Assembly: GCA_022592445.1 (NCBI GenBank) | Contig: JABYQR010000722.1 | Coordinates: 1 to 10,466 of the forward strand | Origin: Cytidiella melzeri | Taxonomy: Eukaryota > Basidiomycota > Agaricomycetes > Polyporales > Irpicaceae | DNA: 10,466 nt | Direction: 5' to 3' | Shown: positions 7,159-10,466 of the stretch, in pieces | How the letters are laid out: the number at the start of each line of letters is the position of its first letter | How positions within the stretch are numbered: position 1 is the first letter of the stretch | Notes under the pieces: generated by a model | The model's database searches: none | Seen by the model: only the letters and a program-made list of their open reading frames with translations | What the model was told of the DNA's origin: nothing | Position numbers and translations under genes: made by a program

Positions 7159-7573
7159 GCATGGCCTTTCACACCATCCGCTCACCACTCGCCTTCTCCG
7201 CACCTACTCCCTACATGCCATCCACCTTCGTTTCCCCTACGCCGCCCCTGGCTTCCACGTAACATCATCATACGTGAGTCCTCTTCCCGCCATACCATTG
7301 CCCTGCGTGAACCCTCCGCTTCCCTGCAACTCACCTACATCCTCCCTGCGCAATGCCTACGTACTATCTACGGTAAACCTACCAGTTGCCTTTGGTTGGC
7401 CTGCCGTCTCCCCTCCTTTGAGGTATGCAAAACTCACATCCAATCTACCATCTGCTCACGGTTAACCTATGTCCTGCCTTAGTGCTACCTCCCTGCCGCA
7501 TAACTTCCTTCTACGTTCGCCCTCGCCTCTACATACAACACACCTACGTGATCCATGGCAACCGCCTGTCTCT

Positions 7574-7661
7574 GCTGGTATCCCCAACATTCTAATGTCT
7601 CAAAACCCCCTGGCGCCGCTGGTATCCCCAACGTTCCAATTGTGTCCAAACCCGTCTTCCA
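7574..7661 (+). repeat. Imperfect 44-bp tandem duplication upstream of the transposase
   Basis: GCTGGTATCCCCAAC occurs at 7574 and again at 7618, each followed by a similar TTCNAAT...CAAACCCC-type sequence, giving two 44-bp units. It lies 80-170 bp before the proposed start codon, so it may change promoter spacing. Confidence 0.65.
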
Positions 7662-7743
7662 GGTTGTATAGCCCCCATCCTCCGAGTCCCCTCTACTTTT
7701 TGTCTGTATCCCTTATCCTCCTTCCCCTCATCTTTGTGCTTCC
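7662..7743 (+). promoter_or_regulatory. Pyrimidine-rich core promoter / 5' leader of the transposase
   Basis: A strongly CT-rich run on the + strand ends immediately before the ATG at 7744. Such CT blocks commonly surround transcription starts in filamentous fungi. No clear TATA box is seen here. The promoter call rests on position and composition only. Confidence 0.4.
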
Positions 7744-9552
7744 ATGCCAGTTCCCTCCCTCGTCCTTTACGCCCAGCAATTGGACAATCTGCGCTCTGCA
7801 TCCCATGTCTTGCATGAACGAGTCCGCGTAGCCATCCGTACACAGGTCGGTGATGCGCAGAGGCTGCATCCAGTCCGTGAACAGGCCCTATCGCTCCTAC
7901 GCTCCGCTCAAGAGGTATCCCGGGTTGTTGCGATGTATGCACGTCTCTCTGACCTGAGCCTATATTTCCACAGCATGTTGATTTGTTTCCACCTGCTGAG
8001 TATGCCACGTTGCAACGCAACATCCAGCTCATGGTGAACGACCTCGACGCCGCTCGTCATCGATCTGCCGACCCACCCCAGGCACAAACTCCAGCAATTG
8101 TCCAAGTCATTCAAACCAAGCGGCGTGGCCGCCCTCGCATTCATGTTCACACTCTGTGGTTGCAGACCGCGCTTGACCTTCGCGGCCCTAAGGGTGTAGG
8201 CACTGCGACAGGTGTTTCGGCTCGCACCATCCGTCGACGCGCTCTAGAAGCAGGCGTAGCTCAACCGGGTCAAGTCCGCGGTCGTGGTGCACCCCAAAAC
8301 CTGGACTCCGCCCTCAGCGATGAACAGCTAGACCAACATGTGGCGGATGCACTCAATAGTTTCCCATCGTTTGGCCGACGTATGCTAGCCGGGCATCTGA
8401 AGGTGACGCACGGTCTCAATGTTCCTCAGCGTCGCATCTCTGAGTCCTACACCCGGGTACATGGAGCACCGGCTATTTTTGGTAAACGACAGATTCATCG
8501 TCAACGATACAAGGTGGCAGGTCCCATGTCTCTTGCCCACATGGACGGCCAGCACGGTTTGTTTTATCTGTCTTCACGTTTGTACATCACTCACCCCCGC
8601 ATGTCAGGCCTCATCCGTTACAAAATAGTCATACATTGTGTCATTGATGGCTTTTCCGCTTCGTGTTGGCCATCGGTGTCCATAACAACAATCGGGCTGC
8701 CACCGTCCTACATCTGTTCATTGACATGACCAACAAACATGGAGTCCCCAGTCGTGTACGTGCAGACCATGGGGTTGAGAACGTTGATGTTGCGCGATTC
8801 ATGGAGGATGTCAGAGGGCCAAATCGTGGGTCGTTTATTTGGGGTTGGTACGTAATCAATGGACCATCCAGCAGCCCTACGCACTCATTCGCATTCCTAG
8901 TTCTGTCCACAACACCCGCATCGAACGACTATGGTACGATGTCACCACTGGCTTTGGGAGGAAGTGGAAGGAGTTCTTCATGGACTTGGAAGCCAATCAC
9001 AGTCTCGATCCTTCCAACCCGCATCACATCTGGCTCCTGCACACCCTTTTCCTTGCCGCTATCAACGAGGAAGCTCAACAATGGGCTCATTCTTGGAATT
9101 CTCACAAGATCGAGATCCGAGGTGAGAGACGACGCTCTCCCAGAGACATGTTCTTCTTTGGGATGGCGCAAGAAGGTATACGAGGCACTATGCCACCGCG
9201 CGATCCGGTTGAAGAAGAAGTTCCCCCGCAGGACTTGCCACATTACGGTGTGGATTGGGATGTCATTGAAAATGCTCCTCAAGTCATGGCCCACCGCGAG
9301 GACGCAGATGACATTCCCCCCAATCCCAATCCATTCACAGGTCCGACCATTCCTGCACAGTTTTCGGCGGTCATTTGCGAACCGCCAAACTGCCCTTTTT
9401 CGGAGGAGGAGCGGCGCACATTTGAGCAGGCTATGGCACGGGATCCCTTGGTGGATCTTCAATCCCACGCAATGCCCATACGCCGACTTGTTTGGCAGTG
9501 GGCGCGACTTATTTGTGCAACTATATACGAAGCTCGTGTTGTTCCAATGTAG
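7744..9552 (+). pseudogene. IS3EU-like DDE integrase/transposase, four exons, complete but for one missing base
   Basis: Exons 7744-7914, 7974-8556, 8608-8847 and 8901-9552, with introns of 59, 51 and 53 nt (phases 0, 1, 2). Adding one base near 8656 gives 548 codons. The protein is expected to cut and join transposon DNA in the nucleus. Order: N-terminal helical region; RRGRPRI basic patch and helix-turn-helix with GVSARTIRRRALEAGV (about 8121-8270); RNase H-fold integrase core. Catalytic residues: Asp in HMDGQHG (8544-8546, residue 248), Asp in RADHGVEN (8765-8767, residue 305), Glu in NTRIERLW (8923-8925, residue 340), giving D-x34-E. A C-terminal domain with [16 protein letters not shown] follows. 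The DGxH, NNNRA, DHGxEN and HNxRIERLW blocks are those of eukaryotic integrase-core proteins related to IS3 (IS3EU). The ATG at 7744 follows a CT-rich leader. Lesion: after DGFS the frame changes from 8655-8657 to 8657-8659, so one C seems lost. Either a young pseudogene or a sequencing error. Confidence 0.85.
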
Positions 9553-9731
9553 CCAACAACACATTGATATCACATTCCCCTTCTCTTACTCGATTTACAA
9601 ACTAAGTTGTGCTTCCCGACGTCGTTTCATGCGCATCTGCTATGACCTCCCTGTAAGTGTCCATCACACCCACTACATCGAATCGATGTCTGCCATCTCC
9701 GGATGAGTATGATCCAAATAATCCAAGATGC
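9553..9731. other. Interval between the transposase stop and a convergent coding-like block
   Basis: This is the probable 3' untranslated region of the transposase. AT content rises after the stop (for example ATTGATATCACATTCCCC at about 9562). No terminal inverted repeat matching the upstream region could be found by eye, so the right end of the element is unknown. Confidence 0.4.
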
Positions 9732-10460
9732 TTATCCTACGTACCTGAAGAAGGAACCCCAATATTCAGCGAGTTGCTTCTCGTCCTCTCCTAGATCACT
9801 GACATCGCCGGTCAGAGTTTCTTCGGTTATCGTCTCCGGCATGAGTGCCAATGCACGTGTAGCGTCACACCCAGCGCAGAAGTCAAGTGGGCCACCCGGG
9901 CAAAACAGCTCTTTTTCTTGTTAACATTGTAGACAAGACCTACGACGCAGTCATCAAGCTCGGTACCGCACATACGAGCCCTAGGCTGAATCTCACCAGC
10001 GACGGCAATGTACAGCTCTTTACTGCGTGCCGTCCATCATGCAGTGCCAGTGCCTGTGCTGAAAACCGCTTGGTCATGTTCTGACGTAGATGCGGTTGTG
10101 GAGGGCCAAACAACGGGGACTTCATCGCCAGGATATTACGGTTGTCGGTGCTCATGGTAGACGAAGTGTAAGTTATTATCCACCAATGGTCCTGTTGTAA
10201 CGGACTCATAAAGATCAAGACCATCGCCCAGATCAGCCAGGGATCATTAATCATTGGGAGATCAGTTGACGATTCAACTACAAAAGTGCACATGGTATTG
10301 CCTCGGGGTGATAGGTATGTATATCATAATTCAAGCCAACTTATAACGTACTATACAAAGCGTCCTCGTCATCCTCAGGACTCTTGGTAGGAGCTCTCGC
10401 GACCGGTGAGCTCCGAATATTGATGCCAAAAGTCGCATCGTCATCGTCACTGTGTGCGGA
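9732..10460 (-). CDS. Possible spliced gene of unknown function, minus strand, 5' partial
   Basis: I do not recognise this gene. On the minus strand an open block from 10460 to 10352 encodes an acidic, low-complexity segment (SDDDDATF..., KSPEDDEDALYS). It ends at a good donor GTACGT; an acceptor ending at 10302 gives a 50-nt intron and keeps the frame open (CTFVVESSTDLPMINDPW) down to about 9943. A second consensus intron (GTATGT donor, AG acceptor) covers 9975-9917, 59 nt. After it a frame with FCPGGPLDFCAGCD and an acidic tail ending EYWGSFFRYVG stops at 9734-9732. The frames on the two sides of the middle part do not join cleanly, so there is either another intron that I cannot place or decay. 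It is convergent with the transposase, about 180 bp away. It may be a host gene or an accessory gene. Confidence 0.35.
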
Positions 10461-10466
10461 TCAGAA

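Noticed and set aside
7043..7831. Two successive + strand open frames (140 and 120 codons) rich in Pro, His, Leu and Ser, ahead of and overlapping the transposase start
   Set aside because: They run through tandem repeats and a CT-rich leader whose composition avoids stops. The products are low-complexity with no domain, and the second overlaps the recognised transposase in another frame.
8929..9573. 214-codon open frame on the minus strand
   Set aside because: Lies opposite the well-supported last transposase exon and has no recognisable motif; a shadow of the real gene.
6775..10320. Terminal inverted repeats of the IS3EU-like element
   Set aside because: I compared the CpG-rich left border with the 3' side by eye and found only short chance matches such as a 9-bp direct repeat (GCACATGGT); not enough to call ends.

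Overview
The window looks like a repeat-rich stretch of a filamentous basidiomycete genome, probably Agaricomycetes. Reasons: introns of about 50-60 nt with GTNNGT-type donors and YAG acceptors, a Ty3/Gypsy element with a chromodomain integrase, and two transposase-like families that I know from memory mainly in mushroom-forming fungi. I see no clear housekeeping gene, rRNA, tRNA or CRISPR array.

Layout. (1) 1-1426: the 3' end of a Ty3/Gypsy chromovirus, comprising the integrase C-terminus with GPY/F module and chromodomain, a polypurine tract, and a long terminal repeat with TATA box, pyrimidine-rich minisatellite, telomere-like motif and E-box palindrome. (2) About 1563-4606: a multi-exon transposase-like relic with MULE/ISL3-like motifs and a C-x2-C-x14-H-x4-C zinc-knuckle-like region. 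It can be read across at least five introns but carries four stop codons, all TGA, and about three frame breaks. Its N-terminus is missing, and the Ty3 LTR lies directly upstream. (3) 4607-6720: no recognisable gene. From about 5100 to 6720 the DNA is almost free of CpG, the mark of old methylated and deaminated repeat DNA, with one unexplained 152-codon open frame. (4) About 6775-7743: an abrupt change to CpG-rich, pyrimidine-rich DNA with degenerate CCTACG-type repeats, a 14-bp-arm hairpin, four copies of a 21-bp repeat and a 44-bp duplication. This leads into (5) 7744-9552: a four-exon IS3EU-like DDE integrase/transposase, complete except for a single missing base near 8656. (6) 9732-10460, minus strand: coding-like blocks of a possible spliced gene of unknown function that runs off the window.

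How it fits together: this is a nest of mobile elements of different ages. The order of decay suggests the CpG-poor interval is oldest, the MULE/ISL3-like relic intermediate, and the IS3EU-like gene and Ty3 element youngest. The most promising leads are the poorly characterised transposase-like relic, the nearly intact IS3EU-like gene with its structured upstream DNA, and the sharp CpG boundary near 6720-6780.
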